The notes under the pieces: model-generated | What the model was told of the DNA's origin: nothing | Seen by the model: the letters and a program-made list of their open reading frames with translations, nothing else | The model's database searches: none | Assembly (NCBI GenBank): GCA_943846675.1 | Contig: OX044357.1 | Span: 124,001 to 188,000, forward strand | Source: UBA987 sp002292105 | Lineage (GTDB): Bacteria; Bacteroidota; Bacteroidia; NS11-12g; UBA9320 | Direction: 5' to 3' | Length of the DNA stretch: 64,000 nucleotides | In this document: positions 27,133 to 37,201 of the stretch, in pieces | Layout of the letters: each line of letters opens with the position of its first letter | Numbering within the stretch: the stretch's first letter is position 1 | Program-made: the position numbers and the translations under genes

Positions 27133-29607
27133 CTACAGACTCAAAATATTGGCTAATATGCGATACGCTCCAGGAACTCCTGCGGGTAATTCTCTGAAAA
27201 AAGATAGGCCTGTATATACGATATACCCATCGCCATGTTGACCAACCAACAGACTTCCAAGCTTGTCTGTCTCGCCTGTATCGTGCATGGACAAAATTGG
27301 TTTCATTTCATCATCCCATTCACTAGGAAAATACAACCCTCGCTCCTGAACCCATTCAGCAAAATCCTGCTGGCCAATAACATTTGGACTTTTCATAACG
27401 ATATGGTTTGCATTAATAATTTCCACTTCAGCGTCTTCTTCTGTTACCCTATCTCTTGATAACTTAATTTTATGCGGCCCAAGTGGTTGTGCTTTCAAAC
27501 GGTGAGACGTGTTATACTGCATCACCAATGTTCCTCCTGACTTAACGTAATCAGACAATACATTATTTAACAAACCCACATTAGCCTTTGTATTCAATGC
27601 CCTAATACCGAATACTATGGCATCATATTGCGACATATCTTTTTGCAAAACATCATCAACAGTCAGTTCGGCTACCTCATATCCCATTTCTTCAATAGCC
27701 TCTGGTACCTTGTCTCCTGCGCCCATTAAATACCCTACGTTTTGCCCCTCTTTTTTAAGGTCAATACGCACCACCTTAGATGATGCACTTGGGAAAACCG
27801 CTAGTTCGGGAATATGGTCATAATTCAACTGGTATATTCCCAAACTGTACACCAATTCATCATCCTTGAAAATTGCCCGAAGACTTCCACTGCTCTCTTC
27901 TTTAGATGGAGTTACGGTAAATTGAAATAACTTTTTATCACCCTTATTAACCAATGACGTTTTGTAAAATGCCGGTTCACTTTTCCAACCTTCAGGAACA
28001 AAAATCTCTACATATCCTTCCACATTGTCTTTTCCCGCCACAACCTCAACATCTACCAATTTAGCCTTATCGGAGGTGTACACCATAACTTGCTTTCCAA
28101 TATTTAACATGGCTGCTGGAGTAACAACTAATGGTTGAATTCGCTTTCCTTTCACTGGGTCGGTTGAACCGTGAAGCAGAGGCAGTTTCATCGTTATGGG
28201 TTCTCCTTCGAATTCCATCGAAACACGCAACATGAATGGGTAACGATTTTCAGCCAAGCCAATTTGTTTTTGGTCAGAAACTTGATAAATACCTGCTCGT
28301 TTGTCTTCTTGTAACCAATATGGCTGACTGTTCGTGTTGGTTGGTATCGTCCATGTCACTTTCCTGTTGAAATACGTGTTGGTGGCATTAATGGGTATAT
28401 TAACTTCTCCATTGACCCAGGTTGACGAAATCGTTTTAACTCGAATTGGTGTAGCCGAAGAAATGTTGATTTTTGACTCAACATTTTGACCAACAAATAC
28501 ACGTTGCTCTCTTGTAAACGCTGTTGCCTTAATTCCTGCACAAGACAATATAATTTTGTGAACCACTTCCAGTTTATCATCTTTTGCTTTTGCATTGTCA
28601 AGCTGTGCTATGGTATTGCGGATTTCCATCAGCAAGGATATACTCTTTTGTGGCGACTCAATGCTAAAAGACTTCACGGCCTTTTGTATTTGCTTGTCCA
28701 GTTTGGCATTTAAGCCTTTATCCTTGAATGTCGAAGAAAACATGTCTTCACTAATCTGCCCTTTTAGAATTTGTAGGTATTCCCATTGATTGCCAATAAC
28801 TGGTGAGTTTCCAAACCCTTGGCTCTTGTGTTGGCTTCTGCTTAGGCTTGATATATCCGACCCCGTTTTACCAACAAGAGGTAGGTATTGATTCACATCT
28901 ATTTTTAAGTATTGATTTGGCGCTTTAGCCACCTCGGCATCCATCCGTTCAACACTCCCATAAAACCAGTAACTCGTATTCCAAAATATTGATGTTGTCT
29001 GCCAGGGTTTTACTTTGTCAAGCTGCTCAGGAAACTGATTGAGATCAGCCGCTAAATCGAAAGCTTCTAGTGCCAACATTGCAGACGCGGTATGGTGTCC
29101 GTGAGTTGATCGTTCTGGATTTACTTCTGGGCTAAACCGTGTGATGATTATATCTGGTTGTACATTCCTGATTACCCAAACTACGTCGGAAAGGATTTCA
29201 TTCTTTTCCCAAAAACGAAATGTTTCGTCAGGCGTTTTCGAGTAACCAAAATCTACAGCTCTTGTAAAATACTGATTCGCTCCATCAATCCGACGTGCAG
29301 CAAGTAGCTCTTGTGTTCGTATTAAACCTAATTGCTCACCGATTTCTGTGCCAATTAAGTTCTGCCCACCATCACCTCGAGTTAAGCTTAGGTAGCTCAC
29401 ATCTGCATGCGTATAGTTGGTCAAATAACTAATTAACCTTGTGTTTTCATCATCGGGGTGTGCAGCGATGTATAACACCTTGGTGTTATTTGCTAAGCCC
29501 TGTAACTGATGAACAATTTCTGATGAGGGCACAGTTTCCTGCGCCTTTAAAGTAGTCGCTGCGATAAAAGCAGCACAAATAGTAACAATTTGTTTTGTAT
29601 ACCTCAT
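27133..29607 (-). CDS. Secreted PIG-L/LmbE-family deacetylase-like protein
   Basis: The 824-residue protein has a signal peptide (MRYTKQIVTICAAFIAATTLKA). Its N-terminal PIG-L domain has the zinc site IAAHPDDENTR (about residues 48-58) and the partner STHGHHTASAM (about 165). A large middle region of beta-sandwich character follows, and the C-terminus (about 640-824) resembles a glutamine-amidotransferase-like fold with SGGTLVMQYNTSHRL. PIG-L enzymes remove acetyl groups from N-acetylglucosaminyl compounds; here probably a glycan in the periplasm. It overlaps the upstream phosphatase gene by 4 bp (ATGA). Confidence 0.88.
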   Translation of the reverse strand: MRYTKQIVTICAAFIAATTLKAQETVPSSEIVHQLQGLANNTKVLYIAAHPDDENTRLISYLTNYTHADVSYLSLTRGDGGQNLIGTEIGEQLGLIRTQELLAARRIDGANQYFTRAVDFGYSKTPDETFRFWEKNEILSDVVWVIRNVQPDIIITRFSPEVNPERSTHGHHTASAMLALEAFDLAADLNQFPEQLDKVKPWQTTSIFWNTSYWFYGSVERMDAEVAKAPNQYLKIDVNQYLPLVGKTGSDISSLSRSQHKSQGFGNSPVIGNQWEYLQILKGQISEDMFSSTFKDKGLNAKLDKQIQKAVKSFSIESPQKSISLLMEIRNTIAQLDNAKAKDDKLEVVHKIILSCAGIKATAFTREQRVFVGQNVESKINISSATPIRVKTISSTWVNGEVNIPINATNTYFNRKVTWTIPTNTNSQPYWLQEDKRAGIYQVSDQKQIGLAENRYPFMLRVSMEFEGEPITMKLPLLHGSTDPVKGKRIQPLVVTPAAMLNIGKQVMVYTSDKAKLVDVEVVAGKDNVEGYVEIFVPEGWKSEPAFYKTSLVNKGDKKLFQFTVTPSKEESSGSLRAIFKDDELVYSLGIYQLNYDHIPELAVFPSASSKVVRIDLKKEGQNVGYLMGAGDKVPEAIEEMGYEVAELTVDDVLQKDMSQYDAIVFGIRALNTKANVGLLNNVLSDYVKSGGTLVMQYNTSHRLKAQPLGPHKIKLSRDRVTEEDAEVEIINANHIVMKSPNVIGQQDFAEWVQERGLYFPSEWDDEMKPILSMHDTGETDKLGSLLVGQHGDGYIVYTGLSFFRELPAGVPGAYRILANILSL

Positions 29608-30080
29608 GTAGTTTTTTCTAGATAGTCGATAAAACGCGTGTTGCAGTTCAATAGAATTTCGTAAACGTTTTCAAAACCTTGCAAACCTCCAAAATATGGG
29701 TCTGGCACATTGCCGCCTTTGTCCAATTCGTCGAAATCTCGCATTTTTAACACACGAGCCCGGGTGTTGGTTTGCGGTCGTAGCTTTTCAATGTTTTCTA
29801 CATTACTTTCATCCATGGCAATGATAAAATCAAAATCTGCAAAATCTACCTGAACGAATTGTCTGGCCAAGCTAGGTAAAGAAACTTTATGCCCAGCAGC
29901 CGTGTCAATCATGCGTTCATCGGGCATAGAGCCTATATGGTACCCAGCCGTTCCAGCAGAATCCACTTCGAACTTTGAAGCAATGCCCTTTTTATTGATG
30001 AGATGCAGAAACAACCCTTCTGCCATAGGTGAGCGGCAGATATTACCAAGACAAACAAAAAGAATATGCGTTTTCTCCAT
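29604..30080 (-). CDS. Low-molecular-weight protein-tyrosine phosphatase
   Basis: The enzyme (158 residues from the ATG at 30080) has the active-site loop FVCLGNICRSPMAEG, with the nucleophilic Cys and the CX5R signature about 10 residues from the N-terminus, and the catalytic acid loop VPDPYFGG. It removes phosphate from tyrosine residues or low-molecular-weight arginine/tyrosine phosphates in the cytoplasm. The frame is open for 53 more codons upstream, but those residues do not look like the family and would overlap the divergent gene, so I use the internal ATG. Confidence 0.92.
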   Translation of the reverse strand: MEKTHILFVCLGNICRSPMAEGLFLHLINKKGIASKFEVDSAGTAGYHIGSMPDERMIDTAAGHKVSLPSLARQFVQVDFADFDFIIAMDESNVENIEKLRPQTNTRARVLKMRDFDELDKGGNVPDPYFGGLQGFENVYEILLNCNTRFIDYLEKTT

Positions 30081-30144
30081 ATTGTTTCCAAGTATACACC
30101 AAATCCTATTTTGATTCCTGAAATTGTTGTTAATCTTTGTGTTT

Positions 30145-30756
30145 ATGGAACGATATCTAGTATACCTTCTTTGCTCCCTTATGGTTGGTCTAACTGCGTG
30201 TAAAGACACAGAGAACCCAGATGTTACAAACGAAACCACCTATCCTATAGGTGTAGTGTCGACACGTCTTGGTGCTATGCACTTCTGGCTGTATAATGAA
30301 ACACCTGTGCACAAAGAGAAGTTTATTGAGCTGGCAAAGGCCAAACACTATAACCAATTTACTTTTAATCGTGTGGTCAGAAACTTTGTGGTGCAAGGCG
30401 GATGTCCAGACTCTGTACAGTATTTTGAAAACTCACCTTTCTTGTTGGATCCAGAATTCCACGATAGTATCGGCCATACTTATGGTGCGCTTGGCATGGG
30501 ACGCGACGACAATCCAGGCAAGCAGTCGAACGCTTGTCAGTTTTACATTGTTTGCAAAGAGCAAGGATTACCACAATTAGACAGCAACTACATGGTTTTT
30601 GGTATGCTCATTAAAGGAGGAGACGTTTTAGAAGCGATAGAGAAGGAAAAAACGAACACCTTAGACCAGCCTGATGAAACCATACCGCTTGATGTATCGA
30701 TACAGTATTATTCAGAAAATGCGTTGCTAGACTCCTTGGGTTTTAAGCTTCCCTAA
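30145..30756 (+). CDS. Second cyclophilin-type peptidyl-prolyl isomerase lipoprotein
   Basis: The protein (203 residues from the ATG at 30145) has a lipoprotein signal (ERYLVYLLCSLMVG, lipobox LTAC) and a cyclophilin domain with FTFNRVVRNFVVQGGCP, GALGMGRDDNPGKQSNACQF and YMVFGMLIKGG. The core is more divergent than that of the isomerase at 22018. A TTG at 30124 would add 7 residues but spoils the signal-peptide start. Its 3' end overlaps the convergent desaturase-like gene by 30 bp. Confidence 0.88.
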   Translation: MERYLVYLLCSLMVGLTACKDTENPDVTNETTYPIGVVSTRLGAMHFWLYNETPVHKEKFIELAKAKHYNQFTFNRVVRNFVVQGGCPDSVQYFENSPFLLDPEFHDSIGHTYGALGMGRDDNPGKQSNACQFYIVCKEQGLPQLDSNYMVFGMLIKGGDVLEAIEKEKTNTLDQPDETIPLDVSIQYYSENALLDSLGFKLP

Positions 30757-32007
30757 TTGTTGGGTTAGATGCGTTTTGTTGCTTAACCACAACCAGACTA
30801 CCATAATAGCAGAAAAAGACCAGGCAACAGGCTTAATCCATGTGGTTATTTCCGTGCCACTAAAAATAAAGGGTAAGGCCACAGCCAGAATAATTAATCG
30901 GAAAGTGTCTAGAATCTTACCTCCGGTTTTGTTGTCTAAAAGTCTACCATGAACAAACACTGAAAATAAGATGGTGAGTACAAGAACGAGTAATTGCTTG
31001 TTTTCTATTAAATCTTTGAACAACGAGCGCTTTGGATCGTCAATTATTACAAAAAGAGAGATAAACAGCGCCAAAGTAATGAGGGTGTTTATCAAAAGAT
31101 ACAAACCAAATGGCTTTGATATTGGTGTACTATGCGTTAAGCGATTTCCTTCTTCGTCTGTTTTAAATTGTGGTGGGAGGTAACCCACATCTTCAGGCGT
31201 CCATTCCGGTTTAGCGAAAAACAATTTGATTTTGTCTTTGAAGCTAGACGCCATGCTCGCACGTTTAAATAAATCTTTCCAATAGAAAAAGTTTGAATTG
31301 TATGCATTCTCGCTTTCAAAACCAGTTGTAATTCCATAATCTGGTTCCTCCTCCTCTGGCGTATAGGTGCCAAACATCTTATCCCAAACCATAAACACGT
31401 GGCCATAGTTATGGTCGATATACTTTTCGTTTCTTGCATGGTGTACACGGTGGTTAGATGGTGTAGAAAATATTTTTTCTAAGAACCCTAGTTTTCCTAC
31501 CACACGACTGTGTGTAACAAATTGAAATGCGCCTACGAATAGGATTGCCGTTGCAGCAAAATCCGGATGAAAGCCGATTACAGGAAGCCAAATAAAGAAA
31601 AACGATCTGTTAATCACTGCAAAGAAAGACACCCGAAATACCGTAGATATGTTGATGTCTTCACTTTGATGGTGTACGATATGTGCAGCCCATAAAAAGT
31701 TAATCTCATGACTTAATCTGTGGTGCCAGTATGCTAAAAAATCCGTTGCAAATAAAGCAAGAATCCAAGTTGCCGGGTTTTTAGGTATTTCCCAAAATGT
31801 CACGTTTTCGAACACCCACATGGAGGCAACATAAAAGACATAGAGCCAGAAAAAAGCAAAAACTCTTTCCAATATTCCACAGGTTAAATTCGCCATGAAA
31901 TCTGCAAAAGAATAGGTGTTTACATTTTTTCGAATGGCAACAATCTTCTCAATAATCATCAAGATTGCCAAAACCGATAATAAGATGATCCAACCTTTAG
32001 CTGTCAT
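30727..32007 (-). CDS. Sterol desaturase/fatty acid hydroxylase superfamily membrane protein
   Basis: The 426-residue polytopic protein carries the di-iron histidine clusters of the superfamily: HHRLSHE (about residue 94), HIVHHQSED (about 109) and NHRVHHARN (about 185), with a further HNYGH. These enzymes hydroxylate or desaturate membrane lipids using oxygen. The later segment WTPEDVGYLPPQF and a second membrane block resemble alkylglycerol monooxygenase-like relatives, so an ether-lipid or sterol-like substrate is possible. That is an inference from overall layout. Confidence 0.88.
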   Translation of the reverse strand: MTAKGWIILLSVLAILMIIEKIVAIRKNVNTYSFADFMANLTCGILERVFAFFWLYVFYVASMWVFENVTFWEIPKNPATWILALFATDFLAYWHHRLSHEINFLWAAHIVHHQSEDINISTVFRVSFFAVINRSFFFIWLPVIGFHPDFAATAILFVGAFQFVTHSRVVGKLGFLEKIFSTPSNHRVHHARNEKYIDHNYGHVFMVWDKMFGTYTPEEEEPDYGITTGFESENAYNSNFFYWKDLFKRASMASSFKDKIKLFFAKPEWTPEDVGYLPPQFKTDEEGNRLTHSTPISKPFGLYLLINTLITLALFISLFVIIDDPKRSLFKDLIENKQLLVLVLTILFSVFVHGRLLDNKTGGKILDTFRLIILAVALPFIFSGTEITTWIKPVAWSFSAIMVVWLWLSNKTHLTQQLGKLKTQGV

Positions 32008-32068
32008 TTTTCTTAACTTTGTGCAAAGCTACAAAATAGCCCCCTTAAATTGTGTCACATGATAACAA

Positions 32069-32773
32069 TCATTCATACGTATTAGTTCGTTTGGTTAACT
32101 GATACAAGCCTAAAAACATCAGAGTCATAAATATGGCCATGAGCACGTGACTTATATCGTGGTAGTTAAACCAATTGGAAATACTTAGTTGAGTGCTGTA
32201 CACCACACCCGGAATCACACTATATAGCAAAGCGATGATTACAATTTTACTCGCTTTGTTTTCTAATTTATAGTAACCATACAAATGCATTGGAAGTACA
32301 AAACCCCATAGCGCTACAACAGAGTTGATTTGGGTAACTTTAAAAGCCGTTTCAATTCCTTGTGAAAGGAAGTAAAACATAAGACTAACGGCCAATATCC
32401 ATTGTAGGTTAAACCACTTTGGCAACAATGTTTTTGCTCTATGTGATAGCTTTTTTTCAATTAAGCGCAAACTTCCTACCTGTAAAAACATTAAACCTGT
32501 TGCCCCGCATGCCCAACCAATAATTTTAAATGTTGGTGACACATAGGCTTGTAAGCCGTGTCCTAACCACGCCGCGCTGGTCATGCCAATAGCAAAAATC
32601 AAGAAGTACTTTTTAAACCATGGATAGCTTGTTGAGGTATTCCCCCTTTCTTTCGAAAAGAAATAATATCCTGTCCAGCACACGATTGCAACTAAAAAGT
32701 CCGTCAGGGTGGTAACAGGTTCTCTCCACTCAAAATTGCCTACAAATACCGTTGGGTTAAGGATTGGGTCCAT
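32069..32773 (-). CDS. Hypothetical seven-pass membrane protein
   Basis: The 234-residue protein has about seven evenly spaced hydrophobic segments (for example TLTDFLVAIVCWTGYYFFS, ILAVSLMFYFLSQGI and HVLMAIFMTLMFLGLYQL). Charged residues in the membrane region are few, apart from histidines (HGLQAYVS, HDISHVLM). I do not recognise a named family. It lies 61 bp upstream of the desaturase-like gene on the same strand and may act with it. Confidence 0.75.
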   Translation of the reverse strand: MDPILNPTVFVGNFEWREPVTTLTDFLVAIVCWTGYYFFSKERGNTSTSYPWFKKYFLIFAIGMTSAAWLGHGLQAYVSPTFKIIGWACGATGLMFLQVGSLRLIEKKLSHRAKTLLPKWFNLQWILAVSLMFYFLSQGIETAFKVTQINSVVALWGFVLPMHLYGYYKLENKASKIVIIALLYSVIPGVVYSTQLSISNWFNYHDISHVLMAIFMTLMFLGLYQLTKRTNTYE

Positions 32774-32811
32774 TATTGGCGCAAATCTAGTCTTTTGACG
32801 TAAACCTTGTT

Positions 32812-33939
32812 TTACGGTTCAATAACCATGTTTAACTTCTCCCACATTTCGTCTAAAAACTTAGCTGGTACTAACGCATTATCCGGGTTGTCCACCATTC
32901 GAATTACTACTAAGTTTTGGCTAGGCACTACGTTTAAGAACTGGCCATTTTTGCCTAATCCTGACACCATATCGGAAGGGGCGTTCTCGGATAATGGTTT
33001 CCTTATTTCTAATTGCAAACCAGGAAGCATGTGCGATGATTTGCCATTAAGCCACCACAAATAACCGTATGATTTATTGATGTCTTGCGAGGTATTCACC
33101 ATGTCTTTTAGGTATTGAGCGTCATCGAGCATAACCGTTTCATTTCATTTTCCGTCGTTAAGAACCAACAGACCAAAGCGTGCCATCGACCTTGCTGTGC
33201 TTAAATAAACATGGTTATAATCTAGGTACGTCCAATCTCCATCCATACCTATTGGGTCTCTAAGCGTTGTGTTAAAATAGTCATCAAAGACTTGTTGCGT
33301 TGCGCCTTGAATGACACTATCAAGTAGTGTGTAAGGGGCGTTATGGTATGCCCAGCGCTCAACTGGGTTCGCCTTATAGGTTAGGCAGGTTTGGTCGGTA
33401 CAGTCTGAGTTGCCGCTATCATCTAACCCGCTTGTCATGGTCAGCTGGTGTCTTACCGTTATTTTGTCCTCTTGCTCTTTTGTAAGCATCGTCCAGTTGC
33501 CCATATGTTTAGACGATTTGTCGCTCAGGTTTAAATATCCGTCTGCAATAGCTTGACCTACCAAAAAGACAGTAAGCGTCTTTCCAGCCGAAGCCCAATA
33601 CCATTTGGAGTTTTTGGTAAAATCGCTAATGTTTAAAATGTCCTTGCCTGCATAATGCTCCAGCACAATTTTGCCGTCTTTCAAAACTAGAAAAGCACGT
33701 GTACTGCCGTCATCTAGAAAGTTGTATAACGCGTCAATCTTGTTTGTATCCCACCCTAGAGATTCTGGGGTGCTTGTTTGCCATGTATCGCCAGAAGTGG
33801 GCGGAAAGTATAGTGAACTTGTATTGTCATCGCCTCCGTCAGAGTTATCAATAACGCCGTCATCGTCTTTACATCCAACAACGAACAAAAAAAGCACGAG
33901 CATGGTGCTAAGTGTTGATCTTAAAACTGTTTTAGACAT
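32812..33939 (-). pseudogene. Serine hydrolase (class C beta-lactamase-like) interrupted by TGA
   Basis: One frame from ATG 33939 to 32812 encodes a lipoprotein (signal with lipobox VVGC) of the beta-lactamase/D-Ala-D-Ala carboxypeptidase fold: SAGK (the SxxK nucleophile motif), YHN (YxN), SYGYLWWLNGK and GLGKNGQFLNVV near the end. A single in-frame TGA at 33145-33147 interrupts it between LLVLNDGK and NETVMLDDAQYL. Homologues usually have Trp there (NDGKWNG-like), so TGG to TGA is the simplest explanation. Both halves keep the family sequence, so the change is recent, an error, or suppressed. Confidence 0.8.
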
Positions 33940-34123
33940 GCTCAAATATAACGACACCAATACGGGTTTGAGATATCTTACCAGTAATCTGATGATTTAA
34001 TGATTTCCATAGGTTGGCTGGCTTGGTATATCTTCTTTAGGTTGAAAAGAATTATATCCATATTAATCATGCTTGCATTGAGCGTTCGCTTTTCGCGCAA
34101 CACACTTAATTGTTTTTAACAGA

Positions 34124-34152
34124 AAAAGCCCCCAGAAATTCTGGGGGCTTTT
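34124..34152 (-). terminator. Strong intrinsic terminator after the PKD-repeat gene
   Basis: A 14-bp perfect inverted repeat (AAAAGCCCCCAGAA at 34124-34137 and its complement at 34139-34152) is followed in the minus direction by a T-rich tract. It lies 20 bp past the stop of the PKD-repeat gene. The stem is symmetrical enough that it could work in both directions. Confidence 0.85.
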
Positions 34153-34172
34153 CTCAAGAAAAGTAAATGGTC

Positions 34173-36080
34173 TTATTCGCTTTTGACGAATTTGACAATT
34201 TTCACGCTACCATCTGCCGCAGTTAAATGGGCAAAATAGTAGCCTGTAGGTAGTGTAGTTATATCAAGGTTTTCATTTGTTGTCAAATCACCAGAAAGGA
34301 CCTCAGATCCTCCTGCCGTAAATACCTTAACGCTTGTTAGGTTTTTATCTGCTGTAAAGTCAACTTGGCTATTCGAAGGAACTGGATATGCCATGGCAGA
34401 CCAATCTGCATCCGGTGTTTCAAGGTCTTGAACGTTCATTGTCTGTGCAGTTGCAGCCGACTGCGTTTGACCAGCACCTGGGATAATCGCCGTCTTTTTT
34501 CGTGCATTTGGATTAATAATCAATCGTTTGCTGATGGTCACAACACAACCCGTAACTGTATCTTTAGCTGTTAGGGTAACTTTATAAACACCAGGTTTAT
34601 TATATGCGTGTCTTACCGGATTTCCTCTTTGGTAGTCTCCATCGCCAAAGCTCCAACCGTAAACAACGTTTTTGCTATTGCTTCGTGCTTTAAATTTCAC
34701 CTTATTATCGCTAATCGTGTACTTCATTTTCGCTCTTAGCTTACAAGGCTTTTCAATTTTTACACGCTTGCACACACAAACTTTGCACTTTGTTTTTGGG
34801 TTGAATACAATCAGGCAAACTTCATAAACACCTTCTTTTTTGTATTTGTGTTTAGCTGTTTGGCCAGTGCTTGAAGTTCCATCACCCCATGACCAGAAGT
34901 ACAATACACCTGATTCATTTGACTCACCCTTTACCGCAATTTTCTGTCCGTCTGTTTTGTATTTAAAGTCTGCTTTTAAGTCACAGTCGCGTTTCACCAC
35001 TACCTTTTTACATACTTTAACGCGACATCCAGCATTTGTAGCTGTGGCGTTCTTTGAATACACCGTAACACACACCTCATATACGCCTGGTTTTTTATAT
35101 GAATGCTTCGTAGTGGCTCCTGTCGCTGTTTGACCGTCACCAAAATTCCAAATAAAACGGGCACTTGTATCAGATGCTTTTGCTCTAAATTTAAAGTCGT
35201 TTCCATCTTGTGCAAATTCAAAGTAAGCCTTAAGTCGACATGGTTTTTCAACTTTGATGTCAACACATTTGCGTGCAACACAACCGGTAACGGTGTCTTT
35301 TGCTACAAAACAAATGGTGTACTTGCCTTCTTTTGCATAAGTGTGTTTTACTTCATCTCCGCGTTCAGAATTTCCGTCTCCTAAAGTCCAACCGTATACC
35401 GCGTTTTTAGAATTGGATTTCCCAACTGCTTTTATGGATAGACCTTCGGCCTTCCATTCAAAATCAACTTTTAAATTACAAGCGTCTACTACCTTAACAC
35501 CTTTACAAACACGTGTTATACATCCTGTTACCGTGTCTTTTGCAATTAAACATACTTTGTAACCGCCTTCCTTATCATAGGTGTGCTTTACAGCCTGTCC
35601 TCTTGCAGTGCTTTTATCGCCAAAAGTCCAACCGTAAACCACCGTTTTGCTGTTTGATTTTGCTTCAAACTTTGCGGACAAGTCGCTCGTAGTAATGCTA
35701 AAATCTGCTTTTAATTGGTTGCAATCAATGATTTTGAATCGTTTACAAACAGTTGTAGAACATCGTGTTTTATTTATGCTGTCGTATCCATACGCTGTTA
35801 AGCACACTTTCTGGTAACCCGCAGAGTCAAACTTATGTTTTACGTTTGCTGCACTTGAGGTTGACCCATCTCCAAAATCCCATTTTAACGCTTTTGCGTC
35901 GCTTGACACAATAGATTCAAATTTTACAATTCGTGTATTGTTGTCAATTGTAAATTCAAAATCTAAGGTATCAATGCAATGTGTTGCAGATGCTTGTGCT
36001 GGCCAAAACAAGGCCGCCATTAATAAAAGCAGAATAGGTTTACCTAGTATTCCTAAACGCTGTGTGATTGATTTCTTCAT
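34173..36080 (-). CDS. Secreted protein with six PKD repeats and a T9SS sorting domain
   Basis: The 635-residue protein has a signal peptide (residues 1-32, cut near AQASA) and six PKD-type repeats of about 75-80 residues, with cores such as KWDFGDGSTSS, GWTFGDKST, GWTLGDGNS, IWNFGDGQT, FWSWGDGTS and GWSFGDGDY. Each is rich in Lys and Cys (KVCLIAKDTVTGC). The last roughly 80 residues hold a T9SS type A sorting domain (MAYPVPSNSQVDF, then GYYFAHLTAADG). It is probably displayed on the cell surface. Paired cysteines in each repeat suggest disulfides, uncommon in plain PKD domains. Confidence 0.9.
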   Translation of the reverse strand: MKKSITQRLGILGKPILLLLMAALFWPAQASATHCIDTLDFEFTIDNNTRIVKFESIVSSDAKALKWDFGDGSTSSAANVKHKFDSAGYQKVCLTAYGYDSINKTRCSTTVCKRFKIIDCNQLKADFSITTSDLSAKFEAKSNSKTVVYGWTFGDKSTARGQAVKHTYDKEGGYKVCLIAKDTVTGCITRVCKGVKVVDACNLKVDFEWKAEGLSIKAVGKSNSKNAVYGWTLGDGNSERGDEVKHTYAKEGKYTICFVAKDTVTGCVARKCVDIKVEKPCRLKAYFEFAQDGNDFKFRAKASDTSARFIWNFGDGQTATGATTKHSYKKPGVYEVCVTVYSKNATATNAGCRVKVCKKVVVKRDCDLKADFKYKTDGQKIAVKGESNESGVLYFWSWGDGTSSTGQTAKHKYKKEGVYEVCLIVFNPKTKCKVCVCKRVKIEKPCKLRAKMKYTISDNKVKFKARSNSKNVVYGWSFGDGDYQRGNPVRHAYNKPGVYKVTLTAKDTVTGCVVTISKRLIINPNARKKTAIIPGAGQTQSAATAQTMNVQDLETPDADWSAMAYPVPSNSQVDFTADKNLTSVKVFTAGGSEVLSGDLTTNENLDITTLPTGYYFAHLTAADGSVKIVKFVKSE

Positions 36081-36270
36081 AAAAGTGTTTTTAAGTATTT
36101 GTATTTGTTTCTTTCACATTGTTAGTCTTCTATGGTTGTTCATGGTTGCACGAAATATTGAATAGTTTTCTTAATTAGCTGACAGTCAGTTGTATAAATA
36201 TTTTTTAGCGAGAAAAGATTACTGGAGATTTACTCTGTTTGCCCCTGACTAACGATAATTATTTATACTC

Positions 36271-37161
36271 GTGGAGATATTCATCTCTGTGGGAAAGCAT
36301 CACAATCATTCGAACAATAACATAAAGGTTGCCTTTTTTCTGAATCTGGGTTTTACCATTTTGGAGGTATTCGCAGGGTTGTACGTAAACAGTATCGCCA
36401 TTATTTCCGACGCCGTGCACGACATGGGAGACAGCATGTCTTTGGGGTTATCGTGGTATTTAGATAAAAAATCGAAACAGAAACCAGACAAGAAATACTC
36501 TTTTGGCTACGCTAGATTCTCTTTACTTGGAGCAGCCATTAACTCTGTTGTCATTCTTGCGAGTTCTGTTTTTATCGTTTATGAAGCCATAGGGCGGCTG
36601 CAAAACCCAGAAGAATCGAATGCAGAAGGAATGGTCCTGTTCGCTTTAGTTGGTATAGCCGTAAATGGTTATGCAGCGTGGCGGTTGAGTAGTGGTAAAA
36701 CCATGAACGAAAAAGTGATTTCGTGGCACCTAGTGGAAGATGTGCTGGGTTGGGTGGCTATTCTAATTGTTGGGGTCGTGTTGCATTTCAAACACATACC
36801 CTATTTAGACCCTGCGCTATCTTTACTGATTACTCTTTACATCGTTTGGAATGTATTTAAGCGTTTAAAAGAAACCACGTTTCTCTTTTTGCAAGGCACT
36901 CCTTTAGATATTGATGTAACTGAAATTGAACAAGACCTGCTCAAACTTGAGTTTGTCGAAAACGTACATCACACCCATGTATGGTCGCTAGAAGGCGAGC
37001 ACCATGTGTTTTCTACACATGTAAAACTAAAATCTATCGAATCACTTCAGGTATTGGCCAAGGTGAAAGAAGAATTAAAGTCTATAGTCAAAAAGTATGG
37101 TTTTGAGCACGTAACTATTGAAGTTGAACTTGTGGATGAAGATTGTTTTGACCCTTCATAA
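36271..37161 (+). CDS. Cation diffusion facilitator family metal efflux transporter
   Basis: The 296-residue protein is a CDF exporter with six membrane segments. The metal site in the second segment reads SDAVHDMGDS (about residues 46-55) and the fifth-segment partner HLVEDVLGW (about 151). The C-terminal cytoplasmic metal-binding domain has HHTHVWSLEGEHHVF. An N-terminal His-rich stretch (KHHNHSNNN) also fits. It probably exports zinc or cadmium from the cytoplasm in exchange for protons. The start used is GTG at 36271; a second GTG at 36289 is possible. Confidence 0.9.
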   Translation: MEIFISVGKHHNHSNNNIKVAFFLNLGFTILEVFAGLYVNSIAIISDAVHDMGDSMSLGLSWYLDKKSKQKPDKKYSFGYARFSLLGAAINSVVILASSVFIVYEAIGRLQNPEESNAEGMVLFALVGIAVNGYAAWRLSSGKTMNEKVISWHLVEDVLGWVAILIVGVVLHFKHIPYLDPALSLLITLYIVWNVFKRLKETTFLFLQGTPLDIDVTEIEQDLLKLEFVENVHHTHVWSLEGEHHVFSTHVKLKSIESLQVLAKVKEELKSIVKKYGFEHVTIEVELVDEDCFDPS

Positions 37162-37201
37162 AAGAAACCTCCCAGCAATTCATACTGAGAGGAATTACAA
37201 T

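Noticed and set aside
30081..30239. 53-codon extension upstream of the tyrosine phosphatase
   Set aside because: The residues are unlike the family and overlap the promoter and start of the divergent isomerase gene.
37163..37195. Imperfect hairpin CCTCCCAG/CTGAGAGG between the cation transporter and the T9SS remnant
   Set aside because: It has a mismatch and no T-tract; it may be a weak bidirectional terminator but support is thin.
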